This document shows positions 22,527 to 34,068 of a stretch of 64,000 nucleotides of DNA, piece by piece. Below the pieces are notes generated by a model. It made no database searches. It was not told the DNA's origin and saw nothing but the letters and a program-made list of their open reading frames with translations. Position 1 is the stretch's first letter. The number at the start of each line of letters is the position of its first letter. Origin of the DNA: Enoplosus armatus (taxonomy: Eukaryota; Chordata; Actinopteri; Centrarchiformes; Enoplosidae); NCBI RefSeq assembly GCF_043641665.1, contig NC_092192.1, positions 1,029,501 to 1,093,500 of the forward strand. Direction: 5' to 3'. The translations under genes were made by a program, and so were the position numbers.

Positions 22527-23471
22527 TCAGAATAACGGCGCAACTGGTTTGGATCTGAACAATTTTGATAAGGATTTGCAGATTTCTGCAGATTGCACCC
22601 CATAAATAATGGGGTTGAGGCTGCCGGGGACGATATGAAACAGAATGGCAGAGAGTTTCCTGTAGTCTGAGTACTGAGGGAAGCGGTGCAGGATGATGAC
22701 AATAAACCCACTCAACATCATGATCAGATACACAACCAGGTGAGTGCTGCAGGTCTTCATGGCTTTACTGTTCAGAGACTTGTTGTTACTGGTCAGACAG
22801 ACTACTGTAATCTTAGTGTAGGTGAGAACCATGCTGCCTATAGAAGCTGTGAACAGGACCACAGTGAACGTGAGGCCATACACATTATTAATGAACACAC
22901 TCTCACAGGAGAGCTTAAACAGGGAGGCATTGTCACAGTAAGGATTCATGATCAGAGTCCTGCATCGGTTCAGCCGGACGGTCAGACCGAGCAGAATCCC
23001 AACCAGAACGAAGGCCACTCCCCAGGCAGAAACTGTCAGCTTGATCACCATCCTGTTGGTCATTATGGCAGCATAGCGCAGGGGATTGCAGATGGCCACA
23101 TATCTGTCGAAGGCCATGATCATGAGCGCAGTGTGGGAAGTGGTGCCGAACATGTGTGAGGTGAAAGCTTGGACCACACACTCATAATAACTGATGAGGC
23201 GCTCAGAGGGGGGCAGCAACATGTCTATAAGCAGACGGGGCACCATGATGGAGTTTCCAAGGATGTCGTTAAAGGGCAGGTTGCAGAAAAGGAGATACAT
23301 GGGCTGGTGAAGGTTGTTGTCCATGAAAACCAGAACAGCAATGCCCACATTTGCAACCATTATAAAGAGGTAGGAGAAAAAGAAGAAGAGAAAGACGGGG
23401 TGGACAGAGTCCTGGGAGATATTCAGCCCCTCCAGCTGGAGTGTGAAGCTGTTGTAGGTGTAGTTTTCCAT
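22527..23471 (-). CDS. Olfactory receptor, MENYTYNS subfamily, copy 2
   Basis: An intact 314-residue receptor. Residue landmarks: NYT at 3-5, LQLEGLNIS at 11-19, HQPMYLLFCN at 55-64, Cys98, MAFDRYVAICNP at 119-130, MNPYCDNASLFKLSC at 175-189, KAMKTCSTHL at 236-245 and NPIIY at 286-290. The tail ends KPVAPLF, unlike other copies. The coding exon begins a few bases after the acceptor TTGCTGCAG (exon start 23475); the non-coding first exon and TATA box are at 23611-23703. The open frame that continues to 23513 is intronic. Its TM6 and tail differ from copy 3 while its middle is nearly the same. Confidence 0.94.
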   Translation of the reverse strand: MENYTYNSFTLQLEGLNISQDSVHPVFLFFFFSYLFIMVANVGIAVLVFMDNNLHQPMYLLFCNLPFNDILGNSIMVPRLLIDMLLPPSERLISYYECVVQAFTSHMFGTTSHTALMIMAFDRYVAICNPLRYAAIMTNRMVIKLTVSAWGVAFVLVGILLGLTVRLNRCRTLIMNPYCDNASLFKLSCESVFINNVYGLTFTVVLFTASIGSMVLTYTKITVVCLTSNNKSLNSKAMKTCSTHLVVYLIMMLSGFIVIILHRFPQYSDYRKLSAILFHIVPGSLNPIIYGVQSAEICKSLSKLFRSKPVAPLF

Positions 23472-23610
23472 CAACCTGCAGCAACAAAGATCAGAGATGA
23501 CTGATATACTCAATGACAGTAGTGACTTAACAAATAACCAAAAACTATATAATCGTTATAGCATTTCATTGTAAACTGTTGGAGAAAGACTATTTGTTGT
23601 TCAGTCATAC

Positions 23611-23724
23611 CTGCTTTGAGTCTTCTGGGTCATCGTTCTTTAGTTGTTGTTTTTCAGTTAACATCCAGCAAAGACTTCGTCCTCGGTTGCAGTTTCATAT
23701 AGTCCCTGATTTATTCCCAGGGGA
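23611..23724 (-). promoter_or_regulatory. Promoter and non-coding first exon of the OR at 22527
   Basis: On the minus strand TCCCAGGGGA (23715-23724) is a full match to the Olf/EBF palindrome TCCCNNGGGA. It lies about 12 bases before a TATA element CTATATGAAA (23694-23703). The first exon ends at AAAGCAG/GTATGA (exon end 23611). The position of the EBF-like site relative to TATA is repeated in the other promoters of this array. Confidence 0.7.
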
Positions 23725-23819
23725 CTCATTCATTGTTGACTCAGATGACTTGTGATGCAACATTATGAAATCATGGTAAGAGTTATCATAACTGTCAACA
23801 AGCTCCAGTATATGACTTT

Positions 23820-24800
23820 AAAGGGAAATTCCTGTGTTTTTAAACCTGGGGTCTAAATGAGTAATGGTTCCCAATAGTTTTGAAGTTGGTCCAGTAGATT
23901 GCCTCAGCTGGTAGCCACGAACGGGCTGCAACATAATCCTTTCCCTCCGTCAAAAGCATGTCCAGGAAAAGTGCTTGTGTTTGCCGCCGACAGGCTCCGA
24001 TTGTTGTCCGACAGCATTATGGAAAGGATCCCTAAAGAGAGAGACCTTTTTATTAAAGAGTTAGATCCTCTCTGTTTCACCAGAAACACCGGCGTCGTCC
24101 TGCAACAACTCACCTCTCGTGAGATTTCAGAGAGACTTCTGTTTCTGGTTAAAACAAAGATTTCACTCTTTAACAAAAAAGGTCTATCTCTTGATCTATT
24201 CGTATTCTTATTCAGCTTTGAATGTGACAACAAATTCTTTTCAGACTTGAACACCAACAAATCTTTAATTTAATTCATGTATGTATTTAAATTGATTTTA
24301 AAACAGTTTCATAAGTTGCTCTCAGAGGTGGCAGGAACGTCTTCACTGAGTGAGCAGCTCCGGTTCAGATGTGACACCAATCCTCTTCTGCTGTGAACGG
24401 TAAATGCAGTCGGGTTTCTCTGGTCGAACAGCTGAAGTCTTCTCACCTTTCTGGATCATGCAACTGATTTGTATCTCATCTCCATGAATCACCAGGATCT
24501 GGCCAACATATGGTTTGTCATCACTTTGCACAATGACAGATTTCCTTTCTGTGCACTTCTTCCTCTAGAAGTCATCCCATTCAAGTTGGCGCTGAGTGGC
24601 AGCATCGTCTCCGGTCTGTGGAGCTTTTCCAAAATCTTTTTTTTTTCCGGTGTCGTGTTGCGATTGTGTTACCGGTCCATCTCTGAGGACATGCAGTGTG
24701 TCCGTGTCTCAGACATGTTTCCATTTGACATCTTCCAGAGCAGGTTTGACGTTCTCGTCATGTCTTAATGACGGTGACGGTGTTGAATAGCTCTGGGATG
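23820..24800. other. Unassigned stretch, possibly repeat-derived
   Basis: An open frame at 23899-24273 and its antisense shadow give no known domain. The wording of the DNA resembles dispersed fish repeats, but I could not name a family. No gene is claimed. Confidence 0.3.
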
Positions 24801-25080
24801 CCTGTGATGTCTTTGTAACGGCAATATGGATAATGACTTGATGTCGATTTCCCCCAAAATGAAATGCTGGATTTCTGAATTAAGCTTGCATCCATAGTTC
24901 CCTGAAGAGTCTATTTGTAGAAGCAAATCTGTACATATTTTATATTTTCCGTGTATATATTTATTTTGTTCCCCATATTTTTTATATCTGTATTTATTAT
25001 ATGTATATTGTTTTTTTTTAAATACTTCTGGTTTTTATTGACACAGCGCTGTCTGCTGTGTGTTTCTGCACCTTTCTGTC

Positions 25081-25135
25081 TTTGCTGCTGTGACTTGTAA
25101 ATTTCCCCGCTGTGGGATAAATAAAGTCTAAGTCT
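25081..25135. repeat. Possible retroelement 3' tail
   Basis: TTTCCCCGCTGTGGGATAAA followed by TAAAGTCTAAGTCTAAAC has the form of a non-LTR retrotransposon end with a short tail repeat. The family is not identified. Confidence 0.4.
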
Positions 25136-25480
25136 AAACTTTTCTTTAATTTCCCTAAATTGTCCGGCCTGATGTAGAGAGTTGTACTGGTGAAAACATG
25201 TAATAATAACATGAAAATAATATTTCTTCATTGTTGTTAGCATATTACTCATTTATTGACCTCATTTGCATCAAGATTTCAGTAGCAGTGATTATACACT
25301 GATGTTTCCCATTATTACTGACAGAATACTGCTCTGATATAACAGGATTTTTATGAGCTGATTAGCCTTTTGTTACCCAATATAGCTGTGTAAATATAAA
25401 TTACACCCAAACATGACCAATATTCTAATTGTCAATACCAAGATATTACCAGCTTATTATACCTGTAATTACCATGGTAT

Positions 25481-25700
25481 AATTCAATTCAATGTTATTT
25501 ATACAGCGCCAAATCACAACAAAGTCATCTCATGACACTTTACAAAATAGAGCAGGTCTAGACCGACTCTTTATAATGTTATTACAGAGACCCAACAGTT
25601 CCCACCATGAGAAGCACTATGGAGACAGAGGACAGGAAGAACTTCCTTTAAGAGGCAGAAACCTCGAGCAGAACCAGACTCTAGGTGGGGGGTCATCTGC
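25481..25700. repeat. Dispersed repeat (GCGCCAAATCACAAC type), second copy
   Basis: The longer partner of 19918-20075, continuing into GAGACAGAGGACAGGAAGAA and ACCTCGAGCAGAACCAGACT. It lies just 3' of the OR at 25769. Confidence 0.75.
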
Positions 25701-25768
25701 TTTGACCGGTTGGGTTTCCACATTTTATGTTACTTGTATTGATAATTTTACAAAAATAACCTTGGAAA

Positions 25769-26719
25769 CTAACTTTTTAATGATGGCAAAATCTTCTTGG
25801 ACTTAAAAAACTTTGACAACAACTTCTTTATCTCTTTTGACTGAGCACCATAAATAATGGGGTTGAGGCTGCCGGGGATGATATGAAACAAAATGGTACA
25901 GAGTTTTCTGTAGTCTGAGTACTGAGGGAAACGATGCAGAGTAATGACAGACATCCCATTGAACGCCATGATCAGATACACAACCAGGTGAGTGCTGCAG
26001 GTCTTCATGGCTTTACTGTTCAGAGACTTGTTGTTACTGGTCAGACAGACTACTGTAATCTTAGTGTAGGTGAGAACCATGCTGCCTATAGAAGCTGTGA
26101 ACAGGACCACAGTGAACGTGAGGCCATACACATTATTAATGAACACACTCTCGCAGGAGAGCTTAAACAGGGAGGCATTGTCACAGTAAGGATTCATGAT
26201 CAAAGTCCTGCATCGGTTCAGCCGGACGGTCAGACCGAGCAGAATCCCAACCAGAACGAAGGCCACTCCCCAGGCAGAAACTGTCAGCTTGATCACCATC
26301 CTGTTGGTCATTATGGCAGCATAGCGCAGGGGATTGCAGATGGCCACATATCTGTCGAAGGCCATGATCATGAGCACAGTGTGGGAAGTGGTGCCGAACA
26401 TGTGTGTGGTGAAAGCTTGGACCACACACTCATAATAACTGATGAGGCGCTCAGAGGGGGGCAGCAACATGTCTATAAGCAGACGGGGCACCATGATGGA
26501 GTTTCCAAGGATGTCGTTAAAGGGCAGATTGCAGAAAAGGAGATACATGGGCTGGTGAAGGTTGTTGTCCATGAAAACCAGAACAGCAATGCCCACATTC
26601 ACAACCATTATAAAGAGGTAGGAGAAAAAGAAGAAGAGAAAGACGGGGTGGACAGAGTCCTGGGAGATATTCAGCCCCTCCAGCTGGAGTGTGAAGCTGT
26701 TGTAGGTGTAGTTTTCCAT
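25769..26719 (-). CDS. Olfactory receptor, MENYTYNS subfamily, copy 3
   Basis: An intact 316-residue receptor. Residues 1-250 are almost identical to the copy at 22527; from TM6 on it differs (MAFNGMSVITLHRFPQ, KLCTILFHIIPGS, tail KKILPSLKS). MAFDRYVAICNP, MNPYCDNASLFKLSC and NPIIY are present. The ATG at 26719 is four bases after an acceptor TTTCAG, matching the other copies. Promoter at 27038-27157. The switch from near-identity to difference within one coding exon fits gene conversion of the 5' two thirds. Confidence 0.94.
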   Translation of the reverse strand: MENYTYNSFTLQLEGLNISQDSVHPVFLFFFFSYLFIMVVNVGIAVLVFMDNNLHQPMYLLFCNLPFNDILGNSIMVPRLLIDMLLPPSERLISYYECVVQAFTTHMFGTTSHTVLMIMAFDRYVAICNPLRYAAIMTNRMVIKLTVSAWGVAFVLVGILLGLTVRLNRCRTLIMNPYCDNASLFKLSCESVFINNVYGLTFTVVLFTASIGSMVLTYTKITVVCLTSNNKSLNSKAMKTCSTHLVVYLIMAFNGMSVITLHRFPQYSDYRKLCTILFHIIPGSLNPIIYGAQSKEIKKLLSKFFKSKKILPSLKS

Positions 26720-27037
26720 CAGCCTGAAATCCATGCATCAGGGATCAATTCATGAGAAAATTGTGATTTTATAAGTACAGTTAAGTTGTCAGCTTTCCCC
26801 CAGAATCTTTTTCAACATTTCTACATATCTGTACCACCATCCCTTTTTTCGGGGGGGTCTTTTTCTCCTGCTGTGAAAGTAGCTACGACCACAAAAGTGT
26901 CATCCACAAATCATTCAAGTAAAACAATGAAGGTTTAAGAGGCAAACATTATTATAGATGTTATGACTTTGATCAGATACTCTGAGAACATTTTATGGAA
27001 ACTGTGATAAAAGAAAGTTTCTTGTAGATCAGTAATA

Positions 27038-27157
27038 CTCACTTTAAGTATCTGTAGTTTTAGGGTTAGGGTTAGGGTTGTGATGATATCCACCAGCTCC
27101 AGTGAAGAGCTCCTCTACTGCCATATTTTATAGACGTGATTGTATCTTCAGGGGAAT
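27038..27157 (-). promoter_or_regulatory. Promoter and non-coding first exon of the OR at 25769
   Basis: On the minus strand ATTCCCCTGAAG (27146-27157) is followed 13 bases later by TATAAAA (27126-27132). The first exon would end near AAAGTGA/GTATTA (exon end about 27039). Inside it lie three telomere-type repeats (27059-27078). Confidence 0.7.
27059..27078. repeat. Short telomere-type repeat (TTAGGG)3
   Basis: Three exact TTAGGG units plus a partial one, inside the predicted non-coding first exon of the OR at 25769. Read on the gene strand it is CCCTAA. Confidence 0.9.
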
Positions 27158-27159
27158 CA

Positions 27160-28860
27160 GTTATCATTACATCAGACCAAGTGATGAAACATTGTTTGAA
27201 ATGGTTGACAGACACAAGTTACAGTAGTGATTAGAGAAATATTTCTAACTAACCACTGTAGATGAGTATATGACTAAAACAACAACACTAGACAGCGCAA
27301 TGTAATACAATAGGGTATTAGACACTAGGCTACATCTTTGAACCGTGCTGACACTGAGCTGTCAGAGAGCAGTAAGTGTGTCTGTTGTGTTAATGCTAAC
27401 ACGTTTAATAATATATACACACAGTATATCATGCTTCAAAACTACTACTCCTTCTTTCCGTTGTAATGTAAATATTCAAGCTAACGCTGTGAAGCGGTGT
27501 GTATTTACGTTACCTGAGGAAGGCCATCTGTGGTTGAAAGAATTCCAGTTACATCCACATCAGATAAATGTTTTTGCAAAGTAACAGTGCTTTTACTTGA
27601 GTGCAGTTTTTGGCTACTCTACCCCCCTCTGTCCAGCAAATTTGACCCCTCCCCAATACTCCATGGGTCAGGACTTGAGAACATTAATGAGGATTTCATC
27701 CACTTCATAGATAAGATCAATTATTTTGCGCAATGAGCATGTGAATAGGGCCTGAAATAACCAAACTGTGTGGCATCGGTCCTTGTGGTAGTTGTAGTCA
27801 AGGGCTGTGAGCAGGGTTCTGGCCTCAAATGCAGGTGGGCTAAACGCGGAACGCTTAAAGACTCAAGGTCGGCTGTTGATCTGTGAAAAATGCAGTCATG
27901 GGCCAAGATTTAGTCATTTCAAGTGTAACCTACACTACACATACTTCTGTATTCGTATTAAGATATTCATACTGGCTGGTTTGAAAGGGTTCCACTTGAT
28001 GGACATCCAATACTGGACAGTGCCATCGAGTGATGCTTCTTCCACTGTCTTACTAGGGGTGGAGGTGCTTGGACCTGCTTACCTAAAACGAATATATCAT
28101 AAGGAACCTATGTACACAGAAAATTGTACATCGTTTCACTAAAATATCTACTTAGCAATCCCGCTCACTCCTCTGGTGTGGCTGATAGCAGTTGACGTTA
28201 GCATGTGTTAGCATGGCGGTGTTAGCCAGCACTAGTCGGGATCACTTCACCGGCTGTGTGTCTCAAATACTTGCTGCCTTGATAACCCAGCTGCACAGTA
28301 CTCAAATGTTGAAATTACTTAAAATTCTCATTCCTACTAGTAGCCTTGATAAATTAGTTAAGGTTAGCTAACCTTAGCTGAAGCTCAGTGCTTACCCGTT
28401 CTGGAGAAAATTAGCCAACTCTGCATCCGTCTTGAAATCCTTGAAATCTAAGCTGTCTCCATCTTTCAAATGCATCTCCAGTATTTACCCACGTTTTACT
28501 GCGTCTCTGGTCATGGAGCTTTATAGAGGGATGCCGAGGCTTTTTCGGGTTGGGTAGTATCTAACATGATCTCTGTTGATCCAGCCTGTTTGCTTGCTTC
28601 CATAGCTGCAGCGCGCTGTGTATGCCTGTCAGTATCTTACCTGGCAGCCCGGGTGCCCAATGGGAAAAGGGGAATGGGCAGGAGACGGGATCACACAGGC
28701 CATAACACAACGACAAGGAGAGCATATTGGTTGTAGCACTGTCGTTGGAGAAGTCTGCATTTCACTTTAGCATGGTTCCTTAATCTGATGACATATCAGG
28801 GTAATTGTATGATTTAGTACTGTAAATATATTACATATTCCTTCCATAGTCCTTTAACGA
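27160..28860. other. Intergenic, no gene seen
   Basis: Short open frames only (27345-27584, 27807-28142) without recognisable domains. No clear repeats. Confidence 0.4.
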
Positions 28861-28864
28861 TGAA

Positions 28865-29640
28865 TCCTCGATGCACGCCAAAGTTTTTCATGGAGTTCCA
28901 CAAGGTTCTGTGCTCGGACCAATACTATTCACCTTATATATACTTCCTTTAGGCGGTATTATTAGAAACACTGCATAAATTTTCATTGCTATGCGGATGA
29001 TAGCCAATTATATCTATCAATCAAGCCAGATGAAACCAATCAGTTAGCTGAACTTCAAGCATGCCTTGAGGACATAAAGACCTGGATGAGCTGCAATTAT
29101 CTGATGTTAAACTCAGACAAAACTGAAGTTATTATTCTTGGCCCTGAACACCTCTGAAACACAGTATCTAAAGATAGAGTTACCCTAGATGGCATTGCCC
29201 TGGCCTCCAGTGCCACCGTGACCAATCTCCATGTTATCTTTGACCAGGACATGTCCTTTAACTCTAACGTAAAACAAACTTCAAGGACTGCCTTCTTTTA
29301 CCTCCGTAACATTGAAAAATGAAGAAGATTCTGTCTCAAACAGATGCAGGAAAACGAGTCCATGCATTTGTTACGTCTCGGCTGGATTATTGCAATTCCT
29401 TATCATCAGGCTGTCCCAATAAGTCCCTGAAGACTCTCCAGCTGATCCAGAATGCTGCAGCACGTGTACTGACAGGAACCAGGAAGAGAGATCATATTTC
29501 TCCTGTATTAGCTTCTCTGCACTGGCTCCCTGTAAAATCCAGAAAAGAGTTTAAAATCCTTCTCCTGACCTACAAAGCTCTTACTGGTCAGGCACCATCT
29601 TATCTTACAGAGCTCATGACAGGAGGAGCTATCTCGGGCG
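28865..29640 (+). mobile_element. LINE reverse transcriptase remnant (CR1/L2-like)
   Basis: Conceptual translation in shifting frames gives the classic non-LTR reverse transcriptase order: [18 protein letters not shown], then CYADDSQLYLS with the catalytic YADD at about 28985, then LNSDKTEVIILGP, then [15 protein letters not shown], then [12 protein letters not shown] and [20 protein letters not shown]. Frameshifts and a stop at 29155 show it is dead. The N-terminal endonuclease and the 3' end are absent. It sits between ORs at 25769 and 30258. Confidence 0.88.
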
Positions 29641-29699
29641 CCCTGGCTTGGAAAGTAAACGTTTCATACATTTTTCTCATAGATAGTATTACATGACAG

Positions 29700-30257
29700 T
29701 TAGAGCACTTCTACAACACTGGTAGGCATGAAACTCCCTTTTAACTGCATCAGAAAATATCTGGTTATTTGATAAAAAAAGTTACAAGCCTGTAGTCCTA
29801 AAAACTTGGAAGGAAAGGAAAGATTACGGAGTTGAGAAAACTGACGATACAATCTGCAGCTCATCAATTGACTTTTGGATCAATTCAGCAACTATTTTCT
29901 CACGTATTCTGTATGTACAGTCTGATATGTCAAAGACAAATCAAATATTACATATATTGTAAAATATATATTATTGGAGGCTTGGGTTGGTGAAGAACAA
30001 AAAGAACATCTGTTTGTAGTGATGAATATTATAGAAAAGGATTGGCTTTGTAATTTAGTATTGTACTAATGCAACATTGGTGTTGATATTAGACTTTATT
30101 GACTCATTATTAGTAAGTGTAGAGTGATGCTAATGAGTTGCCCACACTCGTACTTCAAGGGACAAACACAAGATCATGGAATAGAGTAGGGTACTCTTAG
30201 TCCACATTTTACGTTTTTTGTGTTGATGAATTTAATAAACCTTGGAAATTCTCTTTA
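29700..30257. other. Intergenic, no gene seen
   Basis: AT-rich 3' flank of the OR at 30258. Its last part resembles the 3' flanks of the ORs at 36242 and 39859 (TTGTGTTGAT, AAACCTT, ATGATGGCAA). Confidence 0.45.
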
Positions 30258-31199
30258 TTATGATGGCAAAATCTTCTTGGGCTCAAACAACTTTGACAAG
30301 AACTTCTTTATTTCTTTTGACTGAACACCATAAATAATGGGGTTGAGGCTGCCGGGGACGATATGAAACAAAATGCTACAGAGTTTTCTGTAGTCTGAGT
30401 ACTGAGGGAAACGATGAAGAGCAATATTAGAAATTCCATTGAACACCATGATCAGATACACAACCAGGTGAGTGCTGCAGGTCTTCAAGGCTTTACTGTT
30501 CAGAGACTTGTTGTTACTGGTCAGACAGACTACTGTAATCTTAGTGTAGGTGAGAACCGTGCTGCCTATAGAAGCTGTGAACAGGACCACAGTGAACGTG
30601 AGGCCATACACATTATTAATGAACACACTCTCACAGGAGAGCTTAAACAGCCCAGCATTGTCACAGTAAGGGCTTTCTATCAGAGTCCTGCATCGGTTCA
30701 GCCGGACGGTCAGACCGAGCAGAATCCCAACCAGAACGAGGGCCACTCCCCAGGCAGAAACTGTCAGCTTGATCACCATCCTGTTGGTCATTATGGCAGC
30801 ATAGCGCAGGGGATTGCAGATGGCCACATATCTGTCGAAGGCCATGATCATGAGCACAGTTATACTGGTGGTACCAAACATGTGTGAGGTGAAAGCTTGG
30901 ACCACACACTCATAATAACTGATGAGGCGCTCAGAGGGGGGCAGCAACATGTCTATAAGCAGACGGGGCACCATGATGGAGTTTCCAAGGATGTCGTTAA
31001 AGGGCAGGTTGCAGAAAAGGAGATACATGGGCTGGTGAAGGTTTTTGTCAATAAAAATCAGAACAACAATGCCCACATTCACAACCATTATAAACAGGTA
31101 GGAGAAAAAGAAGAAGAGAAAGACGGGGTAAACAGACTCTTTTGAGACTTTTAACCCCTCCAGCTGGAGTGTGAAGCTGTTGTAGGTGTAGTTTTCCAT
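30258..31199 (-). CDS. Olfactory receptor, MENYTYNS subfamily, copy 4
   Basis: An intact 313-residue receptor. The N-terminal region reads LEGLKVSKESVYPVF. The second extracellular loop is of the ES type (ESPYCDNAGLFKLSC) rather than the MN type of copies 1-3. MAFDRYVAICNP, KALKTCSTHL and NPIIYGVQSKEIKKF are present; the tail ends PKKILPS. The start ATG at 31199 follows an acceptor TTCTTTCAG by four bases. Promoter at 31526-31660. Most of the middle is nearly identical to neighbours. Confidence 0.94.
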   Translation of the reverse strand: MENYTYNSFTLQLEGLKVSKESVYPVFLFFFFSYLFIMVVNVGIVVLIFIDKNLHQPMYLLFCNLPFNDILGNSIMVPRLLIDMLLPPSERLISYYECVVQAFTSHMFGTTSITVLMIMAFDRYVAICNPLRYAAIMTNRMVIKLTVSAWGVALVLVGILLGLTVRLNRCRTLIESPYCDNAGLFKLSCESVFINNVYGLTFTVVLFTASIGSTVLTYTKITVVCLTSNNKSLNSKALKTCSTHLVVYLIMVFNGISNIALHRFPQYSDYRKLCSILFHIVPGSLNPIIYGVQSKEIKKFLSKLFEPKKILPS

Positions 31200-31525
31200 C
31201 AGCCTGAAAGAACAAAACAACGCTCTTATTGTCACATGTAATGTGTTATAATCTAGGTATCAGAGACCATTTTCTAGTTCAGATTGTACAACCAAACACA
31301 ACATAAACTTTCTGCTTTTCCCAGATATTATTAGATATACTTGTCCATGGTATTGTATTGTAGAATACACAGTTTTTTTTTCATTTTATGAGGCAGTATT
31401 TCTACACCTGTCTGCAAAACCTTGTTGTATCTGAATACAAATTGTTGTATCAATGGAAGCTGAGGAACTGAATGTTAATTACGTTTTTTTCATCAGAAAT
31501 TACAATTGTGAAGAAACAGTAATAC

Positions 31526-31660
31526 CTAGTTTGAGCGTCTCTGGTTTCGATTTGTCTTCTCTTTTGTTTCTCCGTTCTCTGCTGGTGATACCCACCTGCA
31601 CCAAACAAAATGTTCTCAGTTGCAACATTTTATAGACGTGATCTTAACTTCAGGGAATTC
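31526..31660 (-). promoter_or_regulatory. Promoter and non-coding first exon of the OR at 30258
   Basis: On the minus strand GAATTCCCTGAAG (31648-31660) precedes TATAAAA (31628-31634) by about 13 bases. The first exon is about 75 bases and ends at AACTAG/GTATTA (exon end 31526). Confidence 0.7.
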
Positions 31661-32200
31661 AATTATCTTTGCCTTGGATAATATCTGATGCAACATTAAA
31701 AATTACTGCAACAGCCATCGCAACTGTCAACAAGCTAAAATATACAACTTGTGGCTCAAAGACAAGAAAGAGTAATGTTTGTGTCTCCCTGTACTACTCT
31801 CAGTTCCACCATCACTTTTTTATTTGGATCTTCATTAACTTTTACCCTGATCAACAGACAGAGACCCTCTAATGTCAACAGGCCCAAGTGATCTAAATGA
31901 ATTACAAATACAAAACACGTTTGCACAAGTATTCACAATTGGTTTTAGAAGTGACATGATTAGATGAATAGAGATCCCTTGTGTGTAGTCAAGGGGTTTG
32001 AGTTATTTGTAATTGTATGTAATCTGTATTTGGTCCAAAGGTCCACATTCAGTATCATGACAAAACCTATACCATGAAGACAAAGCAGCTCAAAGCAACT
32101 CTGCAAAAACATGATTGAAACGTAAACATTTCAGAGTCACTTAACATCCGTTGTCGTCTAGTTAAATCAATCAACCATAATTGGAAAAAGTATGATTGAA
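31661..32200. other. Upstream region with shared distal module
   Basis: At about 31765-31790 GACAAGAAAGAGTAATGTTT and GTGTCTCCCTG resemble stretches at 34130-34160 and 37798-37830, so the duplicated unit extends beyond the promoter. No coding region. Confidence 0.5.
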
Positions 32201-32208
32201 ATCTGCTT

Positions 32209-32480
32209 AGAGTAGGCCGTACTCAAAAACTGAGTGACTGTGCAAGAAGGAGATTATTGAGGGAGGTCACCAAGAAATCTATGACCACTCTGAAGGACTT
32301 ACAAGCTTCAGATGCTGAGATTGGAGAGGCTGAGCACACAACAGTTGCCCAGATGCTTCACCAGTTGCAGCTTTATGAAAGAGTGGAGAAGAGAAGGCCT
32401 TGACATCTTGGCCACAGTTTGCCAAAAGGGATGTGGGAGACTCTGACGTCAGCTGGAAGAAGAAGGCTTCACTAGCAAGG
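32209..32480 (+). pseudogene. Tc1-like transposase fragment
   Basis: In one frame 32209-32402 reads RVGRTQKLSDCARRRLLREV, then TTLKDLQAS and TTVAQMLHQLQLYERVEKRR, the helix-turn-helix part of a Tc1-like transposase, then a stop. A further piece (FAKRDVGDSDVSWKK) follows in another frame. It is a different subfamily from the element at 16306. The catalytic domain and both termini are missing. Confidence 0.75.
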
Positions 32481-32839
32481 ACCACGCCACAACAATATGT
32501 TATTTAAAAAATCGAAATTCAGGAGGACGTACTGAAGACTGGGTGGAGGGAGACTCTGCGTGGGGGTTCTGTCTCAGGCTAGACCATCATGCCCCCAAAA
32601 AGTGGCAGCTATGACATGGGGTATAGCTTGTGAAGCACAGACGAAGGAGAGCTGGACTCCAAGTCGAGACATTTGAACTCTGAGGGCCAAGTGGAAGCGA
32701 ACCATCTCCCGCCTCAGTAGCCACCAAAACCTATGGAAGGAGCTGCATCTGTGTAAAATTCAACGTCAATGTAATGAAGTCATCGCAGACAGGACCACAG
32801 ACACGCATTTCCATTTTGCATGCATCGTCTAGAATGAGA

Positions 32840-33400
32840 CGTTATAAGTTAGTTAAAAGGTTTGACAAAAAGGATTTCGCTTGTGGGATTATGCAAATGG
32901 CATAATTGAGGTTGCAGAGGAGGGCCAATAGCTGGCGTTTGGTACGTCTGTCTGCAAGGAGATGGTTCAACAGAAGCAGAGGGATGCGCTGGATTTTCTC
33001 TGAGGGCAGGAGATTGAGTCCAGGTTGATGCCTAAAAACTTGATGGAGGTGCTAGGCCCTGAGGTTTTGTCTTCGGAAATAGGGATGACAAGTTCTGAGA
33101 AAGCTTTTGTGAGAGTAGTAAACCCGGGGTGAGGAGGTGAGGATGGTGGAGTGATGACGAGAAAATCATTGAGAAGATGGTATATAAGGGGGTCTGTAGC
33201 TGTTAGTCAGGATCCAGCACAGGGCTTTTGAAACAGAGTTGAAGATCTTGGGACTGCTTCTACAGCCAAAGGTAAAGCGCTCAGAAAAATAATAGGCTCC
33301 TTTCCTGGCATGGTTGATGGTTGCATATTGCAAGAAATCTGGACTAGGAATGACACTGTTGCTGCTCAGAATGTGTGAACTATGTGGGGAAGACAGGTCT
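32840..33400 (-). mobile_element. DIRS-like retrotransposon fragment (reverse transcriptase)
   Basis: Translated on the minus strand in shifting frames: ERFTFGCRSSPKIFNSVSKA followed by LCWILTNSY, then LLNDFLVITPP, then SEDKTSGPSTSIKFLGINLD, then LPSEKIQRIPLL, RRTKRQLLAL and LNYAICIIPQAKSFLSNLL. This order matches the reverse transcriptase to RNase H junction of DIRS-type (tyrosine recombinase) elements. Frameshifts make it inactive. Confidence 0.72.
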
Positions 33401-33834
33401 ATTATTAGCCTTTTTCCTAGTATTTACGAATGGCGATACCTGTTGGGGCTGATGCAGAACACTGGAAAAGGAGGACTGTCGAATGGGCCTATCATAAATC
33501 CTTCTTTGACTTCTTTAGTCAATAGGGTGTCAACAGGCTAACATGCTGATGTTCAGCTAATATAATGATTACCATGATCACCATCTTTGTTTAGTGTGTT
33601 AGCATGCTAACATAACACCAAACACAACACACAGAATCAGCATGAGGTATCGGCCTTGTAGCTATGTAGTGTGTGACAACGGGGGGGGGGTTTGGGGACA
33701 CTGTCTGACCACCACGCAGTGAAGCGTGGATCTCCACTGGAAAGACTTGACTGGCACTAGAAGCACATTTAGATGCTCACCCCTTATGACCAAACACGCT
33801 GCCTCAGGCAAAACTCTGACTGACTAACTTTGCT

Positions 33835-33960
33835 GTTAGAGCCTCCTGACTTTGGAACGCCCTCCCTTAGGAGATCAGGCATGCTGAATCGCTGTCCCAT
33901 TTTAAATCACTTTATCAACTTATGTTATAACTGGGCTACCGACTCTCCTAGCTTAATTGT
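33835..33960 (+). mobile_element. LINE C-terminal fragment
   Basis: One frame reads LWNALP, a stop, then EIRHAESLSHFKSL, the typical end of a CR1/L2-like LINE second open frame. A short relic only. Confidence 0.6.
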
Positions 33961-34068
33961 TTCATCCCTGACAAAGTCTGATATTGTATGCTAGAATGAT
34001 GTAAACCAATAACCAATAAAACTAAAACATACTTAGTCCACCAGACAGCACTAACAAGTAAATTTTTA

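Noticed and set aside
23899..24273. A 124-codon plus-strand frame
   Set aside because: No known domain, with an antisense frame of similar length; the surroundings look repeat-derived.
27059..27078. A chromosome end
   Set aside because: Only three TTAGGG units, with OR genes continuing on both sides.
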